Source: Syntrophobacter sp963666995
Lineage (GTDB): Bacteria > Desulfobacterota > Syntrophobacteria > Syntrophobacterales > Syntrophobacteraceae
Direction: 5' to 3'
Assembly: GCA_963666995.1 (NCBI GenBank)
Contig: OY762941.1
Location: forward strand, 1,798,001 to 1,862,000
Length of the DNA: 64,000 nt
Each line of letters opens with the position of its first letter. The first letter of the stretch is position 1. The notes under the pieces were generated by a model. The model searched no databases. It was not told the DNA's origin and worked only from the letters and a program-made list of their open reading frames with translations. Shown here in pieces: positions 39,018 to 48,406 of the stretch. The position numbers were made by a program, and so were the translations under genes.

Positions 39018-39440
39018 TTAAGAGCGCCGGGCTGAGGCAATGGTCATTCTCAGCTTACTGGTTTCCAAGACCTTTCCATTGACAATATGAGCGGGCAATT
39101 CACCTTTGAAAACCTTGACGACCTCCTGAGCGGACCTGGTACGTACCTCACACATGGCATCCTCCGAGTAGAATGCAACTATGCGGGGTAACCAAAACGT
39201 TGTCCAGGGACGGCAAGGGGTTATTAAAATCCGGGGGTTCCTCCTCCAAAACATCGAGGGCGGCCCCCCGAACAGTGTCACTTTTCAACGCATCGTAAAG
39301 AGCTTCCTCATTGACCACCCTGCCGCAACACGTGTTGATAACAAACGCTGATCGTTTCATGCCCGACAGCTCTTCCGCACCTATGGATTGGTACGTATCC
39401 TTCGTCAAGGGCACATGGATAAAGAGATAGTCCGCCGCGG
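39018..39440 (-). pseudogene. D-isomer-specific 2-hydroxyacid dehydrogenase, truncated and frameshifted
   Basis: The first frame reads D-Y-L-F-I-H-V-P-L-T-K-D-T, SAFVINTCCGRVVNEEALYD and ALDVLEEEPPDFNNPLP up to V-T-P-H, the NAD-domain part of the family. Near 39180 the frame shifts and continues A-F-Y-S-E-D-A-M-C-E-V-R-T-R-S-A-Q-E-V-V, the conserved C-terminus, to a stop at 39018. The catalytic N-terminal third is missing; a TGA closes the frame upstream. A working copy would reduce a 2-keto acid to a D-2-hydroxy acid, the type of substrate the LarA-like and FAD enzymes nearby would handle. Confidence 0.75.
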
Positions 39441-39767
39441 CTCATTTGCCGTTTGGATGTTCCACCGCCGTCTGACGTGAGCGGCGTGAAAGCGTCCCCT
39501 CTGACCATGAACGATTGATAGCGTGATACTCGGCTCCTCTTTGGAATTCCTCTATGATAAAGGGGGGCTCAAGGGGGAAGACAAATGAAAGCCGAAGAGA
39601 AGACGGCCCGTCTTTTCGGCCTGCGATGGCTTTGGAAATGTTGCCGCAGCCTGCAGGCGGCAGGAAGGCCTGAGGGCATGCGCACAGCCTGCCGTTAAAC
39701 GCGGCCACCCTTTATGCCGGGAAGACAGGCGCTTTCAGGTCTTCTCCACCCCTCCAAATCACCCCCC
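39441..39767. other. Intergenic region, nothing recognised
   Basis: About 327 bases between the dead dehydrogenase and hutH. It holds a small palindrome (GCCGCAGCCTGCAGGCGGC near 39643) that could end the hutH transcript. No gene is visible. Confidence 0.35.
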
Positions 39768-41321
39768 TCATGCATAACCGTTGATCTCGCCCACGGCGGC
39801 TTCCACGTCTTTGACGATCTCCCCCGAGCGCATCAGGCCGACCACCGTTTCGATGTCGAGGTACAGTTCCCGGTCTTTGTCCAGGTAGGGAACGTGCCGT
39901 CTTATGACGTCGCAGGCCGCCCTGGTCCCTCTGCCGGGCCCGGCAGGGTTTTCGAACCGGAGGAGGTCATAGGCCTGGCAGGCGCAGAGCAGTTCTATGG
40001 CGATAATGTATTCCACGTTGAAAAGGATTTCCCTCGTCTGCCTGATGGCGATGGTACCCATGCTCACATGGTCTTCCTTGTTGGCGGATGTGGGGATCGA
40101 ATCCACGCAGGCCGGGTGGGCGAGCACCTTGTTCTCGGACACCAGGGCCGCAGCCGCGTACTGGCCGATCATGTACCCGGAATTGATCCCCCCATCCCTG
40201 ACGAGGAAGGCGGGCAGTTCACTGAGCTGGGGGTTCACCATGCGCTCGATGCGCCTTTCGGAAACGCTTCCCAGCTCGGCGAGCCCCATGGACAGGTAGT
40301 CGGCCGCCATGGCAACCGGCTGACCGTGGAAGTTGCCCCCCAGGCGGACCTCGTCGAGTTCCGAAAAAACCAGGGGATTGGTCGTGGTGGAATTGATCTC
40401 GATGTCGATCACGCCTTTGGCATGCGCCACAGCGTCCTTGCTCGCCCCGTGGATTTGGGGCGAACACCGCAGGGTATAGGCGTCCTGGATGCGGCTGCAG
40501 CCTGCATGGGAGGCGATGATCCCGGAATCCGCCGTGAGGCGCAGCATGTTTTCCGCCGTCACGAGCTGGCCCGGGTGAGGGCGCAGCCGGTGGACGCGGG
40601 AGTCGAATTCGGACTGGCTCCCCATGAGCACCTCGAGGCTCATGGCACAGGCGATGTCCGCCAGTTTGGAAAGCCGGATGGCGTCGTGCACCACCAGTGC
40701 CCCGATGGCCGTCATGACCTGGGTGCCGTTGATGAGGGCGAGCCCTTCACCGGCTTCCATTTCGAGGGGCGCAAGGCCCACGGCTTCGAGGGCCTTCGCT
40801 CCGGGGAGCCGTTCCCCCCTGTAGTACGCCTCGCCGCGGCCGATAAGCACCAGTCCCATATGAGCGGTGGGGGCCAGGTCTCCGCTGGCTCCCACCGACC
40901 CCTTTTCGGGGATGACCGGCGAAACGCCCAGGTTCAGGAACGCCAGCAGTTGCCGGAGCGTCTGGATTCGGCATCCCGAGTATCCCAGGGACAGGTCGTG
41001 GATCCTGACGGCCATGATGGCCCGCACGATTTCGACGGGCAGGGGAGCCCTGACCCCCGCCGCATGGCTCATCAAAATGTTCTGCTGAAGAAGGCGGGTT
41101 TCTTCCCGGGGGATGGTGACGTTGCACATGGCCCCGAGGCCGGTCGTGATCCCATAGATGACCCTCTTTTCCTCGACCCACCGGGCGATCGTCTTGCTGG
41201 CCCGGTCCACACGGCCTTCGCCCTCGGGGGAAATCGCCGCGGGGTGGTTCTCACGGGCGATCTGAACCAGTTCGTCGATGGTGATCTTTTCTTTGTCCAG
41301 GTATATGGGTCGCGCGGTCAT
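39768..41321 (-). CDS. hutH: Histidine ammonia-lyase
   Basis: 517 residues, usual length. It removes ammonia from L-histidine to give urocanate. The MIO-forming tripeptide Ala-Ser-Gly lies in GSVGASGDLAPTAHM near residue 148, with Y-G-I-T-T-G-L-G-A (catalytic Tyr loop) near residue 60, the INSTTTNPLVF motif and GGNFHGQPVAMAAD near residue 330. The ATG at 41321 has GGAA upstream; the 31-codon extension is not conserved. It lies just downstream of ftcD on the same strand, while hutU and hutI are 17 kb away at the other end of the same run. Confidence 0.96.
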   Translation of the reverse strand: MTARPIYLDKEKITIDELVQIARENHPAAISPEGEGRVDRASKTIARWVEEKRVIYGITTGLGAMCNVTIPREETRLLQQNILMSHAAGVRAPLPVEIVRAIMAVRIHDLSLGYSGCRIQTLRQLLAFLNLGVSPVIPEKGSVGASGDLAPTAHMGLVLIGRGEAYYRGERLPGAKALEAVGLAPLEMEAGEGLALINGTQVMTAIGALVVHDAIRLSKLADIACAMSLEVLMGSQSEFDSRVHRLRPHPGQLVTAENMLRLTADSGIIASHAGCSRIQDAYTLRCSPQIHGASKDAVAHAKGVIDIEINSTTTNPLVFSELDEVRLGGNFHGQPVAMAADYLSMGLAELGSVSERRIERMVNPQLSELPAFLVRDGGINSGYMIGQYAAAALVSENKVLAHPACVDSIPTSANKEDHVSMGTIAIRQTREILFNVEYIIAIELLCACQAYDLLRFENPAGPGRGTRAACDVIRRHVPYLDKDRELYLDIETVVGLMRSGEIVKDVEAAVGEINGYA

Positions 41322-41377
41322 ATTCAGTTCCAGTATCCCTGCCGGCGGACATCGTGCGCCGCACGGCTTTCGTCGGT

Positions 41378-42994
41378 TCAGTTCCGCTTGAGAATCTCGA
41401 GCAGCTCGGCGCATTTTTCGGATGCGCGCTTTGCCAGAGCTTCAGCCTCTCCGGTGATCCGGCTCTTGAATTCTTCGTCCTTTACGCCCGCGATGTTGAT
41501 GAGCACATTCTGACAGGCGCCCCAGATGCCCGTTTCGAGGGCCCGCGCGCCTACCTGGATGTCCGAAACCATGCCGGGATTCCCGTTACGGGCGACTTCG
41601 CACATGGCTTCCCACGCCGCATCCCCGAGGCGCATGGTCTTCAGGGGCACTTCCACGGCTTTCTTGAGGGCGGCCTGCATCCTCGCGCTTCGCTCCGCCC
41701 GCTGCTCTTCCGTCGCCTTGGGCAGCTTCAGGCTGTTCATGTAGTCGTCGAAAGAAGCCGTATCGGCATCGATCATGGGGATCAGCTGTCGGGACGTTTC
41801 GTGCAGAACCGGGATGATTTTCCGCATCACCGCATCCACGGCTTCGAACTTCCGGACGCCGTAGGTCAGCTTGGCGACCATGGCCCCCAGACCGGCCCCC
41901 ATTGCGGCCGCGACCGCCGAAACCGACCCGCCGCCCGGTGCCGAGGACCGTTCCGCCACCTCCTCGATGAACGACCGCACGGTCATGCCCGCGAGCGGTT
42001 CAACGGCGGGTTCGGACACGATGTATTCGATGATCTTTTCCTTCGGGTTGAAGGGGGCCATGGAATTGAGTCCCATGCGTTCGACCGCGAGGCGTACCTT
42101 CTGATCTTCCTGGTAGATGAAAAGGTTTTCCTTCTCGATGTAGTAGTCGGCCGCCATCAGCATGGCTTCAAGGGGCACAACCCCCACGATTTCCGCCCCG
42201 GCCACGCCGACGTTCAGTTTGGCCGCTTCCTTCCTCACTTCCTCGAACAACACGTGAATGGGGGTTACGCGGTAGTTGTTGAGGTTTACCGTCACCTGGG
42301 CGACGTTGTATTCCTTGACGAACCAGCCCATCGCCTTGGTGTCCTTGAGCCGCCCTGGCTTGCCGTCTCCACGCCCCGCTTCCCTTATGTTGAGGGCGAT
42401 CCGGTGCGCCTGGTTGGCGGTGCCGAGGATGTTCACGTTGCAGGCGACGAGGAACATGCGGGCCCCGACCGCCGAAGCCCCCCAGGACGGGATGAACTCC
42501 GCCGGGCCGTAGTCGGGCTTCCAGATGGGATCCTTCAGCCGTTCGGCCAGCCCTTCGTACTCCCCGTGGCGCACGTCGGGGAGCTTGCGCCGGTGGGCGC
42601 GCTCAGACGCTTCCTCGTAAAGAAAGATGGGCACGCCGAGTTCTTCGGAAACCTTTTCCGCAAACTTCTTCGAAATCTCCACGCAGTCCTGCATGGTGAC
42701 GCCCGCAACTGGGATGAAAGGGCAGACGTCCATGGCGCCGAACCGGGGATGTTCTCCCTTGTGATGGCGCATATCGATCCGCTGCCTGGCGACGCGCGCC
42801 GCGGCCAGTGCCCCTTCGATCACCGTGTCCGGGTCCCCGACGAAGGTGTAGACCGTCCGGTTGGTGGACTTTCCAGGGTCCACGTCGAGCAGCCTGCAGC
42901 CCGGGGTTTGCCGGATGGCGCCGGCAATGGCTTCAATGACTTCGGTATCTCTTCCCTCGGAAAAATTGGGTACGCATTCGACGATCTTGTTCAT
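41378..42994 (-). CDS. ftcD: Bifunctional glutamate formiminotransferase / formimino-THF cyclodeaminase
   Basis: 538 residues, the size of the vertebrate-type bifunctional FTCD. Residues 1-330 are formiminotransferase: VECVPNFSEGRD, V-D-P-G-K-S-T-N-R-T, G-E-H-P-R-F-G-A-M-D-V-C-P-F-I-P-V. Residues 345-538 are the cyclodeaminase: F-I-E-E-V-A-E-R-S-S-A-P-G-G-G-S-V-S-A, and D-A-D-T-A-S-F-D-D-Y. It moves the formimino group from formiminoglutamate to tetrahydrofolate and releases ammonia to give methenyl-THF, completing the HutH-HutU-HutI pathway. Start ATG at 42994 begins MNKIVECVPNF. Confidence 0.96.
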   Translation of the reverse strand: MNKIVECVPNFSEGRDTEVIEAIAGAIRQTPGCRLLDVDPGKSTNRTVYTFVGDPDTVIEGALAAARVARQRIDMRHHKGEHPRFGAMDVCPFIPVAGVTMQDCVEISKKFAEKVSEELGVPIFLYEEASERAHRRKLPDVRHGEYEGLAERLKDPIWKPDYGPAEFIPSWGASAVGARMFLVACNVNILGTANQAHRIALNIREAGRGDGKPGRLKDTKAMGWFVKEYNVAQVTVNLNNYRVTPIHVLFEEVRKEAAKLNVGVAGAEIVGVVPLEAMLMAADYYIEKENLFIYQEDQKVRLAVERMGLNSMAPFNPKEKIIEYIVSEPAVEPLAGMTVRSFIEEVAERSSAPGGGSVSAVAAAMGAGLGAMVAKLTYGVRKFEAVDAVMRKIIPVLHETSRQLIPMIDADTASFDDYMNSLKLPKATEEQRAERSARMQAALKKAVEVPLKTMRLGDAAWEAMCEVARNGNPGMVSDIQVGARALETGIWGACQNVLINIAGVKDEEFKSRITGEAEALAKRASEKCAELLEILKRN

Positions 42995-43099
42995 GATGAG
43001 ATCCTTGTCCGGTTTGTGCCCGGAACATGTTTGCCGTCGTTTGACCGGAATCCGGCCGTTTCCCATAAAACGGGCGAAGCGGGAACGCCAGCTCTGCCC

Positions 43100-44446
43100 T
43101 CATTCCGGGCCGGGCCCGGGTTCTGCGCCTTGGGAGGCCCCGCCCGCCGGCGGTACCGGCCCGGAGGAGACCGCGGCTTTTCCCATTATGGGCAGACTGA
43201 CCCCTCCGTGAGTGAGCACCCCCACGCAGCCGTCAGTGTGGCCGCAGCGGGCGAGTTCCTCGGAAAGGGCCGCCTCGATCCTGTCGTAATAAACAAATCG
43301 CATCCTCGTCACGATTTCTTTGTCCAGGCCGGGGGAGACCACGGCTACCTTCACCCGCTCCCTCACCCGGCAGATGGGCAGCGCTGATCCGCAGGCGACC
43401 CGGTCCTCCGCCCTGTTCTCCCACAACCGGCGGACCAGGTCATCGGGATCGCTCCCGATATACCCGGGGTACAAGGGGTGAGTTTCATTCCCTTCCGGGC
43501 AGCGGGTGACGAGGATAAGGGTCCCCCCGTCCTCCGTCATCAGTTCCCCGCTCGCGAGCCCCTTGGTGCTCTGCCATAGGTCGATGTCGTTGGGAAATGC
43601 GTTGGACACGACCACAGGGTACCGGCGCGGGCACGGCGTTCCGAAGACTTCCCGGGCAATGGCCACCCCGGCCCGGTGGGCCTGGATGAAGTGCCCGGCC
43701 ACGCAGCGGTACAGCGCCCCTTCGTTGTCGATCACGGCGTTGAAGATGAAATCGAGGCCCACGCGTTCCCTCACCAGGGTTTCCAGGTCCAGCCGGAGGG
43801 GGGCGTCTTCCAGCCCGAGCTGGTTTCCCCCGAGTTCGGCTTCCCTCGAATGGAAGGCTTCGACGGTGCGCTCGCCGCAGACCCCGGGCAGAATGATCTT
43901 GGCGCCCCCGCTGAAGCCAGCGTCCATGTGGGGGGAGACCATGCCGATGCTGATCCGGATGTCGGCTTCGGCCACGGTGCGGTTCACGAAAGCTGGGATG
44001 CCGCTCGACGATGTTCCCATGTATTTCAGCTGGGTATCATCCGTGCAGGGCACATTGACGATGGAATAGGTCCGGGCGGCTTCCTCTCCGATTTTCGAGG
44101 CAATTTCCGCCGGGGTCATGGGCCTGTGGGTTCCGAGGGCGAAGACGATCCGGATGTCTTCGTGCTTCACGCCCCCTTCGTGGAGCTGGTTCATCACGTG
44201 AGGCAGAATCAGGTAAGCGGGAGTTTCCCGGGAGACGTCATCGACAATGACGGCAACCTTCTGACAGGGCCGGACCAACCGGCTTAATGCGGAGGTGCCG
44301 ATGGGATGCCGCAGGGCGTCCATGACCAGATCTTCGGGCTTCGACGCGTTTGCGAGGCTCCTGGGGCTTACGATCGTGCCGATGCAGCGATCCGCGATTT
44401 CAAATTCGAGCGTTTCATTTCCATAAGGAAACCGAATATTCGCCAT
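43100..44446 (-). CDS. larA: LarA-family nickel-pincer racemase (2-hydroxyacid racemase/epimerase)
   Basis: 448 residues. DUF2088 domain with V-D-D-V-S-R-E-T-P, FALGTHRPMTPAEI (catalytic His) near residue 105, V-S-P-H-M-D-A-G-F-S-G-G-A-K-I near residue 170 (second His and the Lys that anchors the nickel-pincer cofactor), and V-V-V-S-N-A-F-P-N-D-I-D-L-W-Q. LarA racemises lactate; the wider family acts on many 2-hydroxyacids. No larB, larC or larE maturation genes are in the window. A proline/glycine-rich tail follows the core. A truncated second copy lies at 60497-60649. Its substrate here may be linked to the FAD 2-hydroxyacid dehydrogenase. Confidence 0.88.
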   Translation of the reverse strand: MANIRFPYGNETLEFEIADRCIGTIVSPRSLANASKPEDLVMDALRHPIGTSALSRLVRPCQKVAVIVDDVSRETPAYLILPHVMNQLHEGGVKHEDIRIVFALGTHRPMTPAEIASKIGEEAARTYSIVNVPCTDDTQLKYMGTSSSGIPAFVNRTVAEADIRISIGMVSPHMDAGFSGGAKIILPGVCGERTVEAFHSREAELGGNQLGLEDAPLRLDLETLVRERVGLDFIFNAVIDNEGALYRCVAGHFIQAHRAGVAIAREVFGTPCPRRYPVVVSNAFPNDIDLWQSTKGLASGELMTEDGGTLILVTRCPEGNETHPLYPGYIGSDPDDLVRRLWENRAEDRVACGSALPICRVRERVKVAVVSPGLDKEIVTRMRFVYYDRIEAALSEELARCGHTDGCVGVLTHGGVSLPIMGKAAVSSGPVPPAGGASQGAEPGPGPE

Positions 44447-44616
44447 AGTGTGTATCGACCTGTTGTCCTGTTATTTCGCCATACCGTGTTACCGTATGGC
44501 TTAAGGCCGGTGTCTTCGTTTTGTCAACCATCGGTCGTTATCTCCGGGCCCGGTGTTTCCCGGCCGGATTGCGGCGCGATAGGCATTTATCCGAGGCATG
44601 GGTCCGTGTTCCGCCT

Positions 44617-44829
44617 CTAGTTGAGCGAATCGAGGGGAAGGGTTTCCGCCAGCCGGTCGACCGATGGGTCGATTTCCGGAAAAGTCGGCGTCTTCACGTG
44701 TTCCAGGGGGATCGGTTCCTTGAACCCGCTTCCCGTGATCAGAAGGCATACCCCGTCGTCCGCTTTTCTTGAGATAGTCGGGGTTCATGAGGACCAGTGC
44801 CTTTCCCGTCGAGTCAGTGACAATTCAGG
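44617..44829 (-). pseudogene. C-terminal remnant of a PLP-dependent, threonine-synthase-like enzyme
   Basis: A short piece reads V-T-D-S-T-G-K-A-L-V-L-M-N-P-D-Y-L-K-K, then after a one-base shift in an A-run D-D-G-V-C-L-L-I-T-G-S-G-F-K-E-P and T-P-T-F-P-E-I-D-P-S, ending at a TAG. L-L-I-T-G-S/H-G-x-K-D/E-P is the usual C-terminus of threonine synthase and relatives. The rest of the gene is missing. It lies between the dppF and larA genes. Confidence 0.45.
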
Positions 44830-45797
44830 CATGCGACCTGGTGTTCCTCCTCCACGGCCTGCAGCTGGGGATCCACGCGCGAGCAGTCTTCGCGGGCCTC
44901 ATCGCACCGTGTCCGGAACCGGCATCCGCCGGGCAGATCGATGGGGCTTGGGATATCGCCTTTAAGGATTCTCCGCGTGTGGCCATCCGTGTCTTCGATG
45001 GTCGGAATGGAGGAGACCAGGCTGAGAGTATACGGATGCCTGGCGTCGCTGCAGATGCTTTCGTCCTTCATCACTTCCACGAAGCGGCCGAGGTACATGA
45101 CCGCCAGCCGTGTGCTCATATGCTTTACCACGCTGACGTCATGGGCGATGAACAGGTACGTCAGTCCCAGTTTGAGCTGGAGTTCCCTGAGGAGGTTCAG
45201 AATCTGGGCCTGCATTGAAACGTCGAGGGCGGACACGGGTTCGTCGAGAATGACGAATTCGGGGTCGACCGCGAGCGCCCGCGCGATGCTCAGCCGCTGC
45301 CTCTGCCCGCCGCTGAATTCGTGGGGAAAACGCCTGGCGGCGTCTTCCGGCATACCCACCATTCTGAGGATTTCGCGGGCTTTTTCATTGCGCTGGCTCT
45401 TTTTGCCTCCCAGGCAGATCCGGATGACTTCGTCCAGCATTCGCCCGATGGTCATCCTGGCGTTGAAGGAGCCGTACGGGTCCTGGAACACCATCTGGAT
45501 GGGCTTCATCAGGCGGCGGAGTTCCCCGCCGGACTTGCGGGCCAGATCGGTGCCTTTGAAGATGACTTCGCCGGCAGACGGCCTGTACAAGCCGACGATG
45601 GTCTGGGCGAGCGTGGATTTGCCGCTGCCGGATTCACCCACCACGCCCAACGTTTCTCCCCTGTGTATTTCGAAACTCACCCCGTCGACGGCCTTCAGGT
45701 AGCGCTTGGACCGGGAAAACAGGCGGCCGCCCACCGGGAAATAAGTTTTCAGATTCCTGACTTGCAGCAGAGGTTCATTCATTGATGCATCCTTCAT
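44814..45797 (-). CDS. dppF: Dipeptide/oligopeptide ABC transporter ATP-binding protein
   Basis: 327 residues. Walker A G-E-S-G-S-G-K-S-T near residue 52, signature LSGGQRQRLSIARA (here preceded by P-H-E-F), Walker B FVILDEPVSALD, and the C-terminal oligopeptide-transporter extension with a Cys pattern (C-R-F-R-T-R-C; D-C-S-R-V; C-L-N-C-H) that can bind an Fe-S cluster in this family. It powers the DppB/C permease with its partner DppD. The ATG overlaps the dppD stop by four bases. Confidence 0.93.
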   Translation of the reverse strand: MKDASMNEPLLQVRNLKTYFPVGGRLFSRSKRYLKAVDGVSFEIHRGETLGVVGESGSGKSTLAQTIVGLYRPSAGEVIFKGTDLARKSGGELRRLMKPIQMVFQDPYGSFNARMTIGRMLDEVIRICLGGKKSQRNEKAREILRMVGMPEDAARRFPHEFSGGQRQRLSIARALAVDPEFVILDEPVSALDVSMQAQILNLLRELQLKLGLTYLFIAHDVSVVKHMSTRLAVMYLGRFVEVMKDESICSDARHPYTLSLVSSIPTIEDTDGHTRRILKGDIPSPIDLPGGCRFRTRCDEAREDCSRVDPQLQAVEEEHQVACLNCH

Positions 45798-46759
45798 TTC
45801 ACTAAATGACAGGCTACGCGGTGATCGGACGTGACTTCCGATAGAACGGGGGTTATTAGATGGCAGATTTTCTGCGCGAATTTACATCGTGGAGAAAAGG
45901 CGCAACCCAGCAGCGCGTTGTACGGGCTCGGGAGTGACCCCGGGATGGTAACCAGGAAATCGCGTTTTCCCTTCAGCTGCGGGATGCATTCAAACAGCCC
46001 CTGGGTGTAGGGATGAAGCGGCTGTTTGAACAGGACGGCGGTCGGGGCCTGTTCCACGATCCTTCCGGCGTACATGATGATGAGTTTGCCGGTGTTGTTC
46101 TTCACGAGCGACAAGTCGTGGGTGATCAGGATCATGGACATATGGATGTCCCGCTGCAGTTTTTCAAGCAGATCCAATACCTGTGCCTGGATGGTCACAT
46201 CCAGGGCGGTGGTCGGTTCGTCGGCGATCAGGATTTCCGGCCTGCACGAAAGGGCGATGGCGATCATCACCCTCTGGCGCATGCCGCCCGAAAGCTGAAA
46301 GGGGTAATAGTCCATCCTGGATTCGGCATCGGGAATGCCGACCTTGTCCAGCATGGACACCGCCATGTCATGGGCGGCCTGCCGGTCGACATCCTGATGG
46401 AGCCGGATCGCCTCCAGGATTTGATCTCCGATGGTAAACAGCGGATCAAGAGACGTCATAGGCTCCTGAAAGATCATGGAAATCCGGTTGCCGCGGATCT
46501 TGCGCATCTCTTTGGCGCTCAGGTCGAGAAGATCCTTTCCGTCAAAAAGGATCATCCCGGCAGAAATCCGTCCCGGCGGAGCAATCAGGCGCAGAATAGA
46601 CCGTGCTGCAACCGATTTGCCGCAGCCTGATTCTCCGACGATGCCCAAAACATCTCCTCTTTGCAGAGTAAAGTCGACCCCCCGTACCGCCCTCAGAATT
46701 CCTTCCTCAGTGTGGTAATCTACCTGGAGGTCCCGAACTTGAAGAAGGTTCTCACTCAT
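45794..46759 (-). CDS. dppD: Dipeptide/oligopeptide ABC transporter ATP-binding protein
   Basis: 321 residues. Walker A G-E-S-G-C-G-K-S near residue 38, FQEPMTSLDPLFTIGDQ (Q-loop region), signature Q-L-S-G-G-M-R-Q-R-V, Walker B I-L-I-A-D-E-P-T-T-A-L-D and H-loop L-I-T-H-D-L-S-L-V, plus the C-terminal oligopeptide ATPase extension (LLGCAFSPRCKFAQKIC). It pairs with DppF. Its start lies at the 3' end of a decayed enolase-superfamily gene, and the stop codon of that gene lies seven bases inside it. Confidence 0.93.
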   Translation of the reverse strand: MSENLLQVRDLQVDYHTEEGILRAVRGVDFTLQRGDVLGIVGESGCGKSVAARSILRLIAPPGRISAGMILFDGKDLLDLSAKEMRKIRGNRISMIFQEPMTSLDPLFTIGDQILEAIRLHQDVDRQAAHDMAVSMLDKVGIPDAESRMDYYPFQLSGGMRQRVMIAIALSCRPEILIADEPTTALDVTIQAQVLDLLEKLQRDIHMSMILITHDLSLVKNNTGKLIIMYAGRIVEQAPTAVLFKQPLHPYTQGLFECIPQLKGKRDFLVTIPGSLPSPYNALLGCAFSPRCKFAQKICHLITPVLSEVTSDHRVACHLVK

Positions 46760-47175
46760 ACCTTACCGGCTTCCCCGCGTATTTTTCCAGTTCTTCTATG
46801 TTCAGTTCAACGCCCAGCCTCGGCTCGTGCCAAGGCTTCGCGAACCCGTCCACGATGGGGCGAGGATGATATCGTCGCCGAGCGCCTTCCGGATGGCGGC
46901 GATGTTGGTTTCATCCTGCTTGAGACCCAAGGCGACCTTGATGCAAACACATTTGCAGCCTAGGTCGATACATGCCTGCGTTTCCTTTGTCATTCCTTTG
47001 CGAAATCCTGGAAACAGCGATCCAGGGAAGGACCTCCCCGATTCCGATTATCCCGGCGTCCGTGTGCAGACGGACGATGACGAACTCCGCCGTGTCCCAG
47101 CCGCCAACAGCTGTTTTCAGAGTGCTGGTGAAAGGAATCCGTAACGGGATGGAGTTCCATTTCTACGATTTTCAT
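46752..47175 (-). pseudogene. Decayed enolase-superfamily (mandelate racemase/muconate lactonizing) gene
   Basis: It begins ATG with M-K-I-V-E-M-E-L-H-P-V-T-D-S-F, then a shift of one base near 47125 restores T-A-V-G-G-W-D-T-A-E-F-V-I-V and H-T-D-A-G-I-I-G-I-G-E. A middle piece (C-I-D-L-G-C-K-C-V-C-I-K-V then D-E-T-N-I-A-A-I-R) matches the barrel, and the last part (P-R-L-G-V-E-L-N-I-E-E-L-E-K-Y) is the family C-terminus. At 141 codons instead of about 380, with frameshifts and deletions, it is a dead paralogue of the gene upstream. Confidence 0.78.
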
Positions 47176-47238
47176 TTGTGTCCACCTGGTTGTTTTACCT
47201 CAGCACGTTACCGTCAAGACAGCGGCTTCTTCGATTCC

Positions 47239-48378
47239 CTACTTGCTGTACTTCTTTACCACGTCCCAGTTGATCTCCACGCCCAGTCCCGGTTTGTCCG
47301 GAAGCGCGACGTACCCCTCGGAATCCACCTGGGGGGCCTCGGTTAGAACGGAATGGAAATTCTCCGGCGTGACGAACGGCGGATCGTAGGGAAATTCAAT
47401 GAATGGGCAGTTCGAAACCGCACCGGCCACCTGCAGGTTGGCATAAAAGCCGGGACCCTGCACCCATGCGTGAGGAACGCACAGTTTGTTTTTCACTTCA
47501 GCCATGGCTGCAATCTTCCTTACCTGGAACATCCCTTCGGCCATGGTGCAGTTAGGCTGCAGGATTCCGTAGCAGCCCTTTTCAAGGAACAGTTCGAATT
47601 CGTGGATACCGAGGTTGATCTCCCCGCCGGCAATCAGGATCCGGACCTCGGACGACAGCCGCGCAAGGTCGGCGTAGTCGTGGAGGGGCAGGGGCTCCTC
47701 CAGCCAGAACACATCCAGCTCTTCCAGGGCCTTTGCCATGTCGTAGGCGCGGCGGTAGTCCCACAGCTGCGTGGTCTTGAGGGCGCCGGTCCGGTATGGG
47801 GCCGTGGCCTGGTTGGCGTCCACCACAATGGTCATCCGGTCCCCAACCGCTTTCCGGACCCCTTCCACCAGGGCCAGATCGTCGGCCATCCTGGGATGAT
47901 GAAGGCGCAGTTTGACGGCCTTAAAGCCCCTTTCAAGGAGCCTGAGAGCGTCTTCACCGGCCTTTTCCGGGGAACGCAGCCCGCTCAGCGCCGCATAGGC
48001 CCGGACCTTGTCCTGGTAGCCGCCCCACATTTTGTAAATGGGCATATGAGCGGCTTTCCCGACGATGTCCCACAGGGCGTTCTCCACCATCCAGGGGCGT
48101 CCGGGGACGTCTCTCATGTCCCAGATCAGCCGTTCGGCCGCAAAGGGGTCCTTCCCCAGGAGCCGCGGCTTCAACATCTTTTCTATGATGGCCTTGTGGA
48201 CGTATCCCCATCCCCACATGGCTTCGGCTGCGCCGTAGCCGGTGATTCCCTCGTCGGTTTCCACATGGGCCAGCACCATTCCATGAAACTTCTCAACGGC
48301 CCCGTGGCCCCAGGTGCAGTGGAATTCCACCGGAAACGGAATTTCGAGATAATTGACTTTGATGTCCGTGATTTTCAT
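47239..48378 (-). CDS. Enolase-superfamily enzyme (mandelate racemase/muconate lactonizing type)
   Basis: 379 residues. The capping domain starts MKITDIKVNYLEIPFPVEF; the barrel has F-K-A-V-K-L-R-L (K-x-R in place of the K-x-K pair) near residue 160, I-V-V-D-A-N-Q-A (metal Asp), V-F-W-L-E-E-P-L (metal Glu), I-A-G-G-E (metal Glu) and V-P-H-A-W (candidate base). So the three metal ligands are intact. Members dehydrate or epimerise sugar acids, dipeptides or N-acylamino acids. It sits inside a peptide transporter operon, which makes a dipeptide epimerase or a related amino-acid derivative a reasonable guess. Start ATG 48378. Confidence 0.88.
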   Translation of the reverse strand: MKITDIKVNYLEIPFPVEFHCTWGHGAVEKFHGMVLAHVETDEGITGYGAAEAMWGWGYVHKAIIEKMLKPRLLGKDPFAAERLIWDMRDVPGRPWMVENALWDIVGKAAHMPIYKMWGGYQDKVRAYAALSGLRSPEKAGEDALRLLERGFKAVKLRLHHPRMADDLALVEGVRKAVGDRMTIVVDANQATAPYRTGALKTTQLWDYRRAYDMAKALEELDVFWLEEPLPLHDYADLARLSSEVRILIAGGEINLGIHEFELFLEKGCYGILQPNCTMAEGMFQVRKIAAMAEVKNKLCVPHAWVQGPGFYANLQVAGAVSNCPFIEFPYDPPFVTPENFHSVLTEAPQVDSEGYVALPDKPGLGVEINWDVVKKYSK

Positions 48379-48406
48379 TTTGCCCCTATCCATCACAGGA
48401 TGAATC

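Noticed and set aside
39714..41513. Plus-strand open frame of 599 codons
   Set aside because: It is the exact antisense of hutH and the start of ftcD. It has no recognisable domains, and its composition (His/Asp/Gly-rich) is that of a GC-rich antisense frame.
41354..43387. Plus-strand open frame of 677 codons
   Set aside because: Antisense to ftcD and part of the LarA-like gene; no conserved motif, while the minus strand has complete enzymes.
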